This document shows, piece by piece, positions 1 to 11,126 of a DNA stretch of 64,000 bases. Source of the DNA: Pseudo-nitzschia pungens. Its lineage: Eukaryota; Bacillariophyta; Bacillariophyceae; Bacillariales; Bacillariaceae. Below the pieces are notes generated by a model that searched no databases, was not told the origin of the DNA, and saw only the letters and a program-made list of their open reading frames with translations. The stretch covers positions 1,798,001 through 1,862,000 of the forward strand of contig CM074759.1 in assembly GCA_037355855.1 (NCBI GenBank), read 5' to 3'. The position numbers were made by a program, and so were the translations under genes. Positions within the stretch are counted from its first letter, which is position 1. Each line of letters opens with the position of its first letter.

Positions 1-2
1 CC

Positions 3-470
3 ATCGACGTCAACATCCGAATCCAGTCCGAGTTGTACAAGGCCATGATCGACCACGGGGTATACATGGCAGGAGCCACCCTAAAATCCAACATTGTCAA
101 CCCCGGAAGAGACTGTCCCGTTAGCTACTCGGTGGAAGAAATCGCCGAGGCCAACATCTTTGTGTTCGAGCAATGCTTTCCCATCGCAATGAAGGGTGCC
201 AACTATCTTTCCGGAGGACAGAATCTGGAGACCGCTGCCGCCCGCTTGAGTGCCATCAACAAGGCCAACAAGAAGGGTCCCTGGAATCTGTCCTTCTCGT
301 TCAGTTTCGCTCTGCAGATGCCCCTCTTGGAGCTCTGCAAGGACACCTCCGAGTTCGACTTTGATGCCATGAGCAAGCTCTACATGGAGGAGCTGGCCAT
401 TGCCGGAGCTGCCGCCAAGGGCGAACACGAATGGAAAAAGGGAGAGGGTGACCACGTAGGAAAGGAATAA
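3..470 (+). CDS. Class I fructose-bisphosphate aldolase, C-terminal part (5' end outside window)
   Basis: Glycolytic/gluconeogenic enzyme that cleaves fructose-1,6-bisphosphate to dihydroxyacetone phosphate and glyceraldehyde-3-phosphate through a Schiff base. The frame is open from the window edge to TAA at 468-470 and gives about 155 residues. The core Schiff-base segment is present: the lysine in GATLKSN (codon at 84-86) matches the Lys of the family's TLLKPN block. It is followed by the conserved NYLSGGQ phosphate-binding loop and the ALQMPLLEL segment. The end HEWKKGEGDHVGKE is like short-tailed algal class I enzymes. No intron is visible in this part. Diatoms have cytosolic and plastid aldolases; compartment cannot be judged without the N-terminus. 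Confidence 0.93.
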   Translation: MDVNIRIQSELYKAMIDHGVYMAGATLKSNIVNPGRDCPVSYSVEEIAEANIFVFEQCFPIAMKGANYLSGGQNLETAAARLSAINKANKKGPWNLSFSFSFALQMPLLELCKDTSEFDFDAMSKLYMEELAIAGAAAKGEHEWKKGEGDHVGKE

Positions 471-1122
471 ATTATTTTGGCGGTGACCGCACAGAGGTTC
501 GAGACAGAGATTCGCAAAGCCAATTTGTCGATGCACCGTGTGACAAAGAATTACTACACTGCTCGTTTCAACGTTTGAACGACGTCAGATTCTTACTAGT
601 CCTTTACTGAATATCGTTTTGAATTATTGTCGTTTCTATTATTTAGTACATTTTGTTGCTTCTTTTTTCATTGCGGTCCCGAACTACTGTAGCATGAAAA
701 TCATGGGAGCGAACCGAGAGACTTTTGGTCCGTGCCAGTCTTGCCTTTTGTTCTTTGACACCGAGATGCCTCTGGAGACCGAACCGGCAAGGATGCGGTG
801 CCCGGATCGCCGCACCGCCATTCGCATTGTCGAAGAATCAATCGATTCATTCGGTGTCGCCCGGCAGAAAAAGATCGAAATCGATTCCAAGCAACTCACG
901 CTTCTGCTTGTCGACACCGCGACAAAAATACCAACCGTGGTTAGGTTTCGAACCCCGGCAATGGGGTTCCCCTCGCAGCACATCGGATCCACTCGGATTC
1001 TGTTGGCGGGTGGTTTGCGGCAGCGGACAAGGAAATAACAATCAATCGATCACTATATCATATTATGTAAATCAATACAGAAATCGATCGGGATTCGGTG
1101 CTGTACGCACGACGAGCGAGCA
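471..1122. other. Intergenic, no gene recognised
   Basis: Lies between the 3' ends of the aldolase (plus) and the RNA methyltransferase (minus), which converge. Short open frames exist on both strands (for example 684-992 minus) but none resembles a known family. A T-arm-like string near 946-964 does not fold into a tRNA. Confidence 0.5.
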
Positions 1123-1725
1123 CTATCGATTCGCCGCTCGAGCCGCTGCCCGCAGCTGTCGCTTCCACTTTTGGAATCGGTACAGCACAATGTTGGTGGC
1201 CACGTTGACGTTCATGCTGGCCGTTCCGGCTCCGTGCTGGGGGATCCGAAGGAGCCCGTGGCAGTCCTTGAGGTGCGCCGGCTGGATGCCCTGCCCCTCG
1301 TTCCCCATGAGAATGCCAATGTTGTGGTTTGCGTTATTGCTGTTGCTGTTGGCGTTGTCGTGCGGAAAATTCCGCGCAAAGTAGTCGTCGTTCAGCAGCT
1401 GGCTGGTTTCGTCGATCTCGACCCCCACCAAAACCATTCCCCGCTCTTTCATGTAGGAAACGCACTCTTTCCACTTGGCAAAGCGCCGGAGGGCGATCCG
1501 GTCCGTTTCGAGCGCCCTGCAAAAGGGCGGGGGAAAGGCGTCCCGGCGCTCGAGGTTCTTTTCCATCCCGACCACCAGCACCTCGGTGCAGCCAAAGGCG
1601 ACGCTCGCCAGGAGCATGGCCTTGACGTTGGCGATTTTCTGGATGTTGCAAACGACCAGGTTCACCCTGGGAAACGAGGGGGGTTTCGCGATCGCCGACG
1701 ATGGATCGGTGGCGTGGTCCGCCAT
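1123..1725 (-). CDS. SpoU/TrmH-family RNA 2'-O-methyltransferase
   Basis: Predicted SAM-dependent ribose 2'-O-methyltransferase of the SPOUT (trefoil-knot) superfamily acting on tRNA or rRNA; 200 residues. The three SpoU motifs are in order: an N-terminal NxxKxxNVxAxLxxAxAFG block (motif 1, about residues 26-45), ILMGNEGQGI (motif 2, about 137-146) and LRIPQHGAGTASMNVNVAT (motif 3, about 160-178). Motif 3 has Met-Asn-Val where bacterial TrmH has Ser-Leu-Asn-Val-Ser. The open frame extends upstream to 1788 but only with TTG; the first ATG is at 1723-1725. TAG stop at 1123-1125. A short Asn/Ser-rich insertion precedes motif 2. No clear organelle leader, so nucleocytoplasmic or mitochondrial location is open. 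Confidence 0.85.
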   Translation of the reverse strand: MADHATDPSSAIAKPPSFPRVNLVVCNIQKIANVKAMLLASVAFGCTEVLVVGMEKNLERRDAFPPPFCRALETDRIALRRFAKWKECVSYMKERGMVLVGVEIDETSQLLNDDYFARNFPHDNANSNSNNANHNIGILMGNEGQGIQPAHLKDCHGLLRIPQHGAGTASMNVNVATNIVLYRFQKWKRQLRAAARAANR

Positions 1726-2883
1726 GTTGGTGTCGGGAGATCGGATCGGATCGGATTGGCAGATGGGTAGCAATGTACGGTACGGCAATGAGGTGATGCC
1801 ACTGATCGATCCGGAGACCCTACACCGTAGTGTTATCGCGGCTTCGTATTATGATACGGGTAATCTTATCGGCAACCGGCAAACTCAATCGCAACATACT
1901 CGTACCGTGCCTTTCGACGAGAGGGTTTGTTATTTAAAAAAAAAATAGTTTCTTGTTTGGTTCTTGGTTGTACAGCAGTACAGTACCGTAAACCTGACTC
2001 GTAATCTTTGGGATTACTGTATGGGTGGTGTCAACTCGGTGTTTTCTGTTTTCAGTTTCAAAACAGGGGGACCCCTAAACTCTCGTCGCAGTGTGTACGG
2101 TAAGAATGAATCTTACATTGTACATCTCACAACATATGACTACTTGTAGGAGTAAGTCCTACGAGATAAGGTTTACCCGTAGAAGTAAGCTTACCATCCA
2201 TAGCTGCCGTAACCTTACTCAGTACCGGTGCATTTCCGGACCCAAGGTTTGGTGTTTAGCCCTGTACGGTAGCTGTACCAGCATCCTTTTTTTATTAATT
2301 AAAACAGTCCTAAAAGTAAGAATGACTCTGCTGCGATCGTTACATTTTTTTGGAAGGACCAGCATTATTATTATTATTTTTTGTAACGGCTCCATAAGAT
2401 TACCTAGTAAACCTTAACTTACCGTGTCGTAAACCTTACCAATAGAAAAGTTTACTCGTAGACTAAATCTTACCGTGTAAGGTTAATTAAGGTTACCGTA
2501 CTGTCACGTACGTCTAAGGGAAAACTATGACTCAAATGATTCAATCAAATTTGAAATAATTGATCCAGCTTTTCCAATTTTCCTGCGAACAATTAATTGT
2601 CACGCACGTTGCTGTGACCGACCGAAAACCGAGACGAAAGGCATTGGTCGATCAACCAAGTAATTGCGGTACAGTTTCTGTACGATACCTCATTGTTCCT
2701 GCGTTTATTCGTGTCTCTGGGTGTGGACCATTCCTGCTCATCCACAATCACTCGCTGCACCCCGATACGATACGATACAATACAATACGGCACGATACGA
2801 TACAATACGATCCGACACCAATCGCAAGCATCTCTTCCAGTCGACCATCCACCATCAACTAATAATCAATCAATCAACGCACC
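1726..2883. other. Divergent intergenic region with dispersed TAAGGTTAC-type motifs
   Basis: Separates the minus-strand methyltransferase from the plus-strand gene at 2884, so both promoters must lie here. No convincing coding frame. From about 2090 to 2520 there is a cluster of short related motifs (GTAAGG, AACCTTAC, TTACCGTA) that recur in most gene-free stretches of the window. A pentanucleotide repeat at 2763-2812 lies about 70 bases before the downstream ATG. Confidence 0.5.
2763..2812. repeat. Pentanucleotide repeat (GATAC / AATAC)
   Basis: About ten imperfect 5-base units of the form (C/A)GATA or CAATA, directly in the probable 5' UTR or promoter of the gene starting at 2884. Confidence 0.8.
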
Positions 2884-5800
2884 ATGCAGGTTCTCGAGAT
2901 GGAGGAGGTTGAGAGCCTGATTGGCAACGCCAATCGCAGAAAACTGAAATTCGGCGAAAAGACGACAAAGAGCACCGGTACCGATGGGAAACTCAAAAGC
3001 GTCGCCGCTTGCTTTCAACAGGGCGATCTCCTGTCCAAGATCGTCGTCGCCGCCTGCTTCCTATTGATGGTCATCATGTATTCCACGACCCAGAACGTCG
3101 AGGAGGTGCACACGGTGGGAGACGTGGAGCTCAAGACTCCTCCCGCTGCGCCCACCGTTCCGAAGGCAACCTCCCCTTCCGACGTGGACGTTACCGTTGC
3201 CGTGGACGATGGCAAGGACAGTGGCAAGGACAGTGGCAAGGACGCAACACCAACACCGCCACCCACAAAGGCGCCGGTCCCGCCACCCACGATGCCGCCC
3301 ACGCTGCCCCCAAAGATTGTCGCTCCCGATGGCAACACGGACCCCTATCTGTATTCCAAGTACGCGACGGTCCAACCCCTGATCGATCATCCTCTCCCGT
3401 CCGACGAGGAAAAGGAGCGACTCAAGGAGAAGCACGGCAAGTGGGGCTTTTGGGACGGGGACGAGGAGGAACGGCCGATGGAGGACTACGCGGGACGGTA
3501 TCCCAACCGGGACATTCCGGGCGAGGCATTCCCCGACGACGCCTGGCAGGCCGATGCTGTTTACGTCAACCACATTCTCAACGACATGGACAAGCTGATT
3601 GGCAGGGCCAAGGAGGCCATTTTCGTGGAGTACGGCCACGGCAAACCGCTGCCACCAGAGGGTGCGTCGTGCAGTGTACCGAAATACAGTTTGGTGTTGT
3701 GTTCTGTGGTGTGATGTGCTATGATGTGGTGTGGTGTGGTGGCTATCTGGTTTCTTGTCGTGTTGTTTCGTCAGGCTTTGGACGCGGACGATCGGATTTC
3801 TCTCGACTTGAGAGACGTTTGTAACTTACCCATCCGCGATCGTGATCTCGATGTTTGTTTGGTGCAGGATTGGTGGAGCGCATGAAAATGTTTCACTGGA
3901 CCAAAGAGGAATTTTACGAAGACCAGGTGCCGGAAAAGTCCCAGAACCGCGGAAACGGTGGATGGACCACCAAGCGGAGCTTCAACGGACTCGTGCGGCG
4001 TCTCTTGCACGCCATGATGACCCAGGACACCTTCACCGTAGTCAGTAAGTAAAAAATACAATACTTTCACCCGTCCGAGTCAGTCGGCATCCTCTTCAAC
4101 ATCCGCTTCGGCATCCGTAGCCCGCCGCCGAACCAGAAGTGTCTCGATCGCCGCGGTTCGGCAGCGCTGCCGTTGCAGGTGTAGGTTCGCTTTGCTTCGC
4201 CGTTGTATTTCCGTGTTTGCGTTTGCCTCTGCTCTTGCTTTGCTGACCCCATTTGTCACCACCTTCGCATCGAACGCAATAAAATAAAAAATGCAATCTA
4301 TTCCAATTCACACCTCAGTGGGTGGTCACAGCGCGGCTATGGGCGCAGGGTAAGAACAACAAAGCGAAAGGAGAGGGAAGGAAGGGAAAGGAAAGGAAAG
4401 GAAGGAAAGGAAATGCGTGCGTGTCGGTTCCTCTTCCGAAGGGTCACTCACGTTACGCTCCATATCGTACGCAACGGTGCCGCTCACTCACCCTCCATTT
4501 TCTTTTTGGTGCCCCGTCCGTTGCTTGATTTCAGAAACCACTTTCGACAATCCTACATGATGCAGTTCCACAAAATTATGTATCCGATTTTTGCCCGCGT
4601 CGGCGTCAAACTGATCACAAGAAACGTTGCCCAGGCTGGATTGGGGACCCTCCAGGCAGGAATGGGGTCGGGATCGATCTACGGGGACGAGGTAGACCTT
4701 CTCATGTGGGATTCCGGGTACGTACTGTTACTGGCAGCACGGACTTGCGGACGCGTTCCGGACTCGGAGCAAGTTGGATTTCGCTGATCCGATTCGAATG
4801 GACCGGGCAGTTGCGTCTCAACCTCGTTTCTGTTTCTCGCATTTATTTTTTGATTGTTTTGATTGTTTTGTTGGACACAGGCATGACCGAGCCCGACCTA
4901 AAGCACGTCGACATGTTCTTTCGCCAGGGACTCCTGGCCGGAAATCGCGTCCCCGTGTTGTGGGGCGGTCCCTTTGAATTGTTGAAAATGCTCCACGAGG
5001 AGGCCGACGTTGACGTCGGTGATTGGGGGTTGGCCACGGACGGCGTGACGGCGGTAGAGAGCGTCGAGCAGGCCAAGACCATCCCGTGGGCGGCTCGGTT
5101 CATGAAGTGCAAGCCAGAGGCCCAGGATATCTGCGATGAGGAACCGAGGTTTTGCGCCAAGTGCTGGATCGACAGGAAAGATGGCGTCAAGCCCGAGGCC
5201 AAGCAGCTGGACAATCCAAGGGGACAGGTCAAGTGGCATCCGGGATGGAGAAACCACCAATTGGTGGGACGCAATCTGGCCTTTGCCTTGCTGGAGGCCC
5301 TCCAATCCGCAGTTAATATCTGGACAGAGGGAGTGATGGGTGAGTCGTCGTTCGTTGCGCAGCAAGAATCATTTGGCTTTGGAAACTCGTACCCGTGACT
5401 TACTTGTCGGCAACCAAATTCTTACCGTGTGTTGTGCTTGTTTCTCGTTGCCGTGAACGAACAATAGGTGGTCCACCACTCGAAGACGACTTTTGGCACG
5501 TGACCGACTACTACGAAAACATACGCAACAAGGTCAAAAACCTCGACAAATCTCTTGGCAGCTGCTACAAAATGGAGACCGATCTTCCAGCTCGCATGTG
5601 CAACACTCCAATGAAGGCAAAAACGCAATACACCCCACGAGCCAATCCCGACGAATCGGCACTCACGAGCATCATCAAACCCACCGCCGATGGATACGTG
5701 CCAAAGAACGAAAAGACTCTATTGTACGAGGGCCTGGATGAGCACAACACGTGCTTCGACATTCCAGTGGCTTCAATCGACGTGTTCAACGTAGTGGCGG

Positions 5801-6523
5801 TTCGCAGAAAACTGAACGAGGAAACACCGCTTCCCAAGAGTCCCGTTCGTGACGACCCAACCGTCGTCCTCTCGACCGTGGCGGATCCCACTCCAATCCA
5901 GCGTGGTCTTGCCGAGAGCATCACGCCCGGGAAAGGCTGGGAAGTGTGGGGAGAACCGCCGGGTCTGTGCGATGGCACGTACAACGCCACGTGCGGTCGA
6001 TGGACAAAGGACGAATGCGTCATGTACGGACACCACGATGCACGAGGCGCGGTGATCGGGAATGAATACTCCGGATGGTTGGTAATGACAGCTCAAGGAC
6101 CTGAAAGAAGGGATCATTGTTCTTAAATTGCATACCTGGCACACGGAAGACGAGAGCACGGTGACGAAGGGATGGACGTCCGTGGACAACGCTCGAGGAC
6201 GGCGACTCGGTCAGAGCCGGTCGGCACAAACAAGCCAGCAAGACGACGGCGAACTGGTCGACAGAAAGCTCATGAGAAGCTACGATACCCCAGAACTACC
6301 AGCCGAGTTTGTTTTTGAGTATGCAATCGATGGGAAAGTAACATCCTTGACAAAAGATCAATTTCTGGCACAAAAGAAACAACTCCAACGTGTTGTCGAA
6401 ACTATCACCCTACTGGACGACCCCAAATTTACGTCCGAAGCAAAAGATGTGGAGATCGCAATACGGCTACGAGGTTCCGGGAAATCCATTGTGTTTGGTG
6501 TGTCTCACGTCTATTGGGCCTAA
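2884..6523 (+). CDS. Type II membrane protein with SGNH-hydrolase-like domain, six exons, two frame discrepancies
   Basis: Conserved algal/stramenopile-type protein of unknown function, about 893 residues. Exons as read: 2884-3661, 3868-4044, 4319-4349, 4535-4717, 4881-5339, 5468-6523. A cytosolic head of about 50 residues is followed by one membrane helix (about 51-70) and a Pro/Thr-rich stalk (about 118-146), so the bulk is lumenal or extracellular. The 31-nt exon 3 completes an MGGHSAA block followed by NHF, RNVAQAG and WDSG, which I read as SGNH-like blocks I-III; this is inference. Two places need one base fewer to keep frame: the exon 4/5 junction (4717/4881, GG plus GC before ATG) and near 6097, where the frame must slip +1 to continue into DLKEGIIVLKL. 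TAG/TGA shadows are otherwise absent. Exons 1/2, 2/3, 3/4 and 5/6 join in phase with GT-AG borders. Confidence 0.75.
4319..4349 (+). other. 31-nt micro-exon of the 2884-6523 gene
   Basis: Bounded by CAG (4316-4318) and GTAAGA (4350-4355). It joins one base from exon 2 (A at 4044) to make ATG, encodes GGHSAAMGA, and passes two bases to exon 4 to make GGA. Phase is exact on both sides and it supplies the putative active-site block that the flanking exons lack. Confidence 0.8.
4363..4412 (+). repeat. Polypurine tract (GGAAA/GGAAG repeats) in an intron
   Basis: Intron 4350-4534 carries about 50 bases of nearly pure purine built of AAGG and AAAGG units. No coding role. Confidence 0.7.
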
Positions 6524-6738
6524 TGAAATGTATCCGATACTGAATAAAAACAATTTAAGCATCAGTAGGAATCTGGCAATACTTGATAGTATTGAAGAAT
6601 CGTTTTCAAAAAGAATTCTAGATTTGATACAACTGAATCATTTTGAATCATTCGTGCTCGCCATCTTTTGATTATATTAGCCGTACGCTTGGAGTAAAAC
6701 CTCTTCAAGTCAACGCAAGAAAATTTTGCTCCCCGTGA

Positions 6739-9700
6739 TCAATCACGAAGGTCCTCGAAGCTGTCGTCATCATAGTGACCTGCATCAAAACTTTGATGCG
6801 GGGCCTCGGCGGCGCTGACGTAATTTTGAAGCGACTGAACAACAATCATACAAGAGAAAGACGTTCGTTAGATGAGGCTGGTGCTGTATTCAACAGATAA
6901 CAAATTCAAGTTGTCGATGATCACGACTTACACTTCGAAGCTCAGCGATGAAACCGATTTGTTCCCTTCGTATATTTTCGAGCTCCAAGATGTAGTCGTC
7001 TATACCCTCCCGATCATCATAGGTTTCAGTCACTAAACGCATCTCATTTTTTACCATCGCATGCCATTGTAGCATGACTGCTCTGTGATTTGCAACAAGT
7101 TCCATTCCAGCTTCTCGCTTTTCTGTGATCCCCTCCATGTGGGCAAAATTGTTCGAAGAAGAATTTTGCAGCATCGCTTCCGAGTCATCATTTTCGTCAG
7201 ATGAGAGACCATCAAGAAAATCGTCAACTTCGTCCGAATATTCTTCGTCATCATATCCATTGTTCATAATACTCTTTCTTTTGGACGGAGAATTGGTCTG
7301 TTTTATCGGAAGTTTGAATGACTGGGTGATAGAAATTTTCGTTGGTTCTTGGCACGAACTTGAAAGGGTGCCAGTTTCAGGATTGCGCTCTTTCACACGG
7401 TCTGCATATCTTAACGTGTTTAAGGTTTGCTCGCAATTCCCAATATCAGGGCTGATGCAGGCAACCATGCAACATCGAGAATTTTCTCCGACAAAACTAT
7501 CTTTCAAAACCTGTGTTAACTTTGATCCTCGGAATGGGATATGAGTCATTGATCCACCAGTCGCTAGAGCTCGAATGACTTCCTTAAGTGCCAAAAGAGA
7601 TGTGTTAATTTCAGCACCTTCTAGTCTGGTAGCCCTACTTGAATTGTTAGTATCTGCACCACGTTCACTTCCAGCGAGATCAATAAAAGAGAATCGACCT
7701 GACGGTGGGGAGAAAAAAATCCGAGGTTAGATTGACGGCAGTTACGTTTCTCTTCCTTTCCACGCAGTCCGTAAAATAGCAACACGAACCATTTGTACTC
7801 ACCATGCTCCATATTCTTTCCCCGCCCGGATCTTTTCATTAATTTGATTTGTAGCACAGCATGGCTTCGGCTGCTATCTGCATTTCGAGAAGTGGTACCG
7901 GTAGAACGGTTTTTAGCACCTTCTTCGATCAATTGCATTACATGTTCCGGGGCATGGACGGAATGTTCAGTCAGTCCGGGAAAACACACTTTTCCCTTGC
8001 TGTCTTCAAGACACTTAATTTGCTTTCTATCATTCAGTAGGTCAAACAGTTTTCCTCCATAAATTTCAAAAAGTGAAACATGAACATTCAAATGTTGATA
8101 CTCTGGTAACTCAATCATCTCAAAAATATCCAATGCGGCGAGATAATACAATCCAAGATTTTCCTGATCGTTAGTCGCTGTTCCCGCATTGACACCAGTG
8201 ATGTTTGAGCCCATCATGGTATAAGTTTTACTGTAACGAAGAAAGAAATACAGGCATGAAGTCAATATACAGCAGTAACAAATGCGTACAAGATCAATTA
8301 ACGAATGACGTGCAAACGAAGGAAGCTAGAAACAAAATTGATCTTACCCACTTCCAGTTTGCCCATAGGCAAACACAGTTGCCCACTGTCCATTGAAAAA
8401 AGGTTCTACAAGGTTTCGTAGCGATCGCTCATAAATTCCAACGTTGGTTGATGACTCATCGAACACATTGTCAAAAGCAAATGGCACTGTTTCGACTTCT
8501 TTTGTCAGATCAACACGGGTTTTCGGCTGATACACAAGGGTTTTTCCGTAGCTACCATAATCCAAAGGATGGATAATATCTATTCCGCCAGTGAGAGATT
8601 CAGCCTTACTCAATGGTCTCTTTCGAACGATAACTTTGATTCGCATATCATAATACTCATTGTACAGGTTCTCGTCTCCCTCCTGGTCACAAAACAATTC
8701 ATGTTCGGCGTCATTGTCTTCTCTGAAATGAGCAATTTTGGTAGCCCATGATTCCGCACCTCCACTTGCTACCTGGGTGATGACTTGAGGTGTAGAGGAG
8801 GTACTACCCGATCGACTTCGTGTTTCTGAGGTGCGATCAGCCTTTGACGACAAGGTACTTTTAGCGGTAGCTTTTGGTGACGGAAGACGGAAACTTCTTG
8901 CAGATGAAGACATGGAAGGATGCTTTTGTTGACTTGATTGGTAGTGTTGTAAATGTGCAGAATCTGATACACCCATACTCTTACTCGACCGACTGCTTGA
9001 GCGACTAAGCCCTGTTCCTGTTCTTTGTATGCCACCCCTTTGATCAACAGTAGTTTCGGTCTCATTATCTAAATTTGTAGATTGGTTCGTGGATGATGAG
9101 TAGGTTTGTTCTAATGAACTAATATTGGCCGCAAGAGTCACTCTTCGTTTCGATTTTGGTTTCAAAATCTGGGATTTCCCGATATATGTTTCTTTGATTT
9201 TGTCGTTTGAAAGAGCAGAAGAAGTATCGATTGTAGAGATGTCCTCTGATACAATCCTTTGGGTATTGTTTTTTTCTAATTTTCTGGATAGCCTTGAAGG
9301 GCCTGGTAATCTGGACTCAAGATGCTGTCGACTAGAAGCATCGTCATCACCTTTGTTGGAAAAATCAATGCTCGATGACGAGGTCTGTTCTGTCTCCTGT
9401 GTAATCTTTTTCACCCCTGTTTCGCCATTGACTTTGTCGATACTATCGGTTTCATCCAACGAATTGGAGGGTGATTTGCCTGATGACACCTTTTTCTTCT
9501 TTTCTTTCTTGTCGTTTTTCTTATCCTTTGTTAGTTTGGAGCTTAATTTCTTAGATTGACTGCGATCGAATGGACTCTGAGGAGGACTTGGCACTTCGTC
9601 TTCCTTTTTCTTCTTCTTGCCGTTTTTAGCGGTGCTAGACTTTTTTTTCCTTGTTGACGTCGATGATTCACCATTAGGAATTTCTTTTCCTTTCTCTTTC

Positions 9701-10149
9701 TGTTCCTTCGAGTTATCTCTTTTTTCTTCCTTCTCCTGTTTCTTTCTTATTCGTTTACTTCTTCGCAGCGGTTGTACCTCGACCTTTTTCTCTTCACGAA
9801 ATGCATCCTTCTCTGATGATTCTGTTTTCTCCTCCTCTTCATGGTCGTCGTCCTCGTTCCCCTCATCCTCGCTGACAAAGTGCTTCGAGACGACCGCATC
9901 AACGCGTTCTTCAACACTGATAGTCGTGCTCATTCCATCTGCCTTCTCTTTCTTGTTGACGGCCATTTTAATACGTTGCACTAGGTAAAACAACTTCCGG
10001 CGATCGTCGGGATCGGTAACGCCGAGGGATTCAAAGTACGTTACATCCAAGTCTGCCAGGTGAGACGGTGACACAATTCCTGCGGCCTCGAAGGTCGGAA
10101 CGACACTTCCCAAGCCGATGCCGTTCAACCAAGTAGCTACGAGTCCCAT
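6739..10149 (-). CDS. Kinesin-13 family motor with N-terminal SAM domain
   Basis: Microtubule-depolymerising kinesin, 1,030 residues. Exons on minus: 10149-8348, 8230-7803, 7698-6932, 6834-6739, all GT-AG and in phase. Residues about 6-62 form a SAM (sterile alpha motif) domain. A long charged Lys/Glu/Ser-rich linker follows. The internal motor starts near residue 502 ([10 protein letters not shown]) with P-loop GQTGSGKT split by intron 1, switch [10 protein letters not shown], switch [10 protein letters not shown], and [17 protein letters not shown]. The kinesin-13 signature Arg-Val-Asp in loop 2 ([12 protein letters not shown]) fits the KVD motif needed for depolymerising activity. The C-terminal coiled region ends in an acidic tail, DDSFEDLRD. 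The last exon was placed by an in-phase acceptor at 6835; without it the frame stops at 6890. Role: spindle or flagellar microtubule length control. Confidence 0.9.
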
Positions 10150-11126
10150 CTTCGCCAGCGAATTCTATGCTTTCAGTCGGAACAGGGAAGAGATCGGCCT
10201 CCAATCGAACTGATTATTCTTTCAACAATCAAAGTGACTCTCGGCCTTTGCACCAACGCCTTCCTTAGTGAATGGGACGGCAACATAATCATGATCACGG
10301 GACCCAATGCAACAGATCAACGACCGATAAACCTTACCAGTTGCATGTCAGTTGGTGATTTTTTCATCTCCGAGCACCGCGCCGGCATGAAAATTTTAAA
10401 TTTTGTTAGTAAGGAATTTCGACCTCTACGTACAGTGTGTTGTGTTACTTGCATATACGTATGTACCGTATGTTCGGTACCAAATCACGATCTGGTTTGA
10501 CTCCTTCTGGCTTCTCAATCAATAAGCTTCAAGCCTCACGGAATTCATGAGCAAGTTAACACTACGGAGTGGGTGCATTCCTTTTCAACAACTATCAGTA
10601 CGAGTACAGTAGTCTGCCATATCATTTATTCAACGATCAGTGTTCATTACTAGCTTTGTTTTTTTAAAATGCAACTGCATAGATGGTGTTCCCGATGGCA
10701 AAATGTTTCTTTTCTTCTATAAGAAGTATTGTGTATTGCAAGTCATCGTTCATTTCCTTAGCTTCAACATTATAATTTATGGAACCAAGTCAGGACATGG
10801 TAGCACTCAGAGACCCTTGCTTCTCTGCTATTGCCAAGTTTTGAACATTGGTTTGTTGACTGCAGAAAGTAGGTATACGCCAGATGAATCATATCGATTA
10901 TCTTTCGAACCCTTGATTCTTCGAAAGCATGCCGAACGCACTATCAGAGCCAGTGATGGGCGTTTTCTTGCCTGGAACTGAGTTCGTGCAAACCGGAGAA
11001 GACGATGTTGTACCCAATGCAATGATGTGGTCCTACTTGAGGTGGTCGTCTTTGCTATTTTGTTCACGACATCTGGATACTCCGATGCTGACCAAATAGA
11101 GCCACTGCTTTCGCGTTAACCCATAT
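10150..11126. other. Intergenic, no gene recognised
   Basis: Upstream of the kinesin start and downstream of the repeat-protein gene, both on minus. Short frames such as 10640-10981 plus have no recognisable content. Confidence 0.5.

Noticed and set aside
940..970. tRNA T-arm-like GGTTTCGAACCCCGGC
   Set aside because: No flanking acceptor, D or anticodon arm pairs on either strand and the T stem itself mismatches.
725..1384. Long plus-strand open frame
   Set aside because: Overlaps the methyltransferase antisense, has no ATG-anchored family likeness and biased Arg/Ser/Cys content typical of shadow frames.
3015..3639. Minus-strand frames opposite exon 1 of the 2884 gene
   Set aside because: Mirror the codon structure of the plus gene; Val/Gly/Leu-rich shadows.
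9125..9988. Plus-strand Phe/Ser-rich frames inside the kinesin gene
   Set aside because: Antisense of the Lys/Glu-rich linker.
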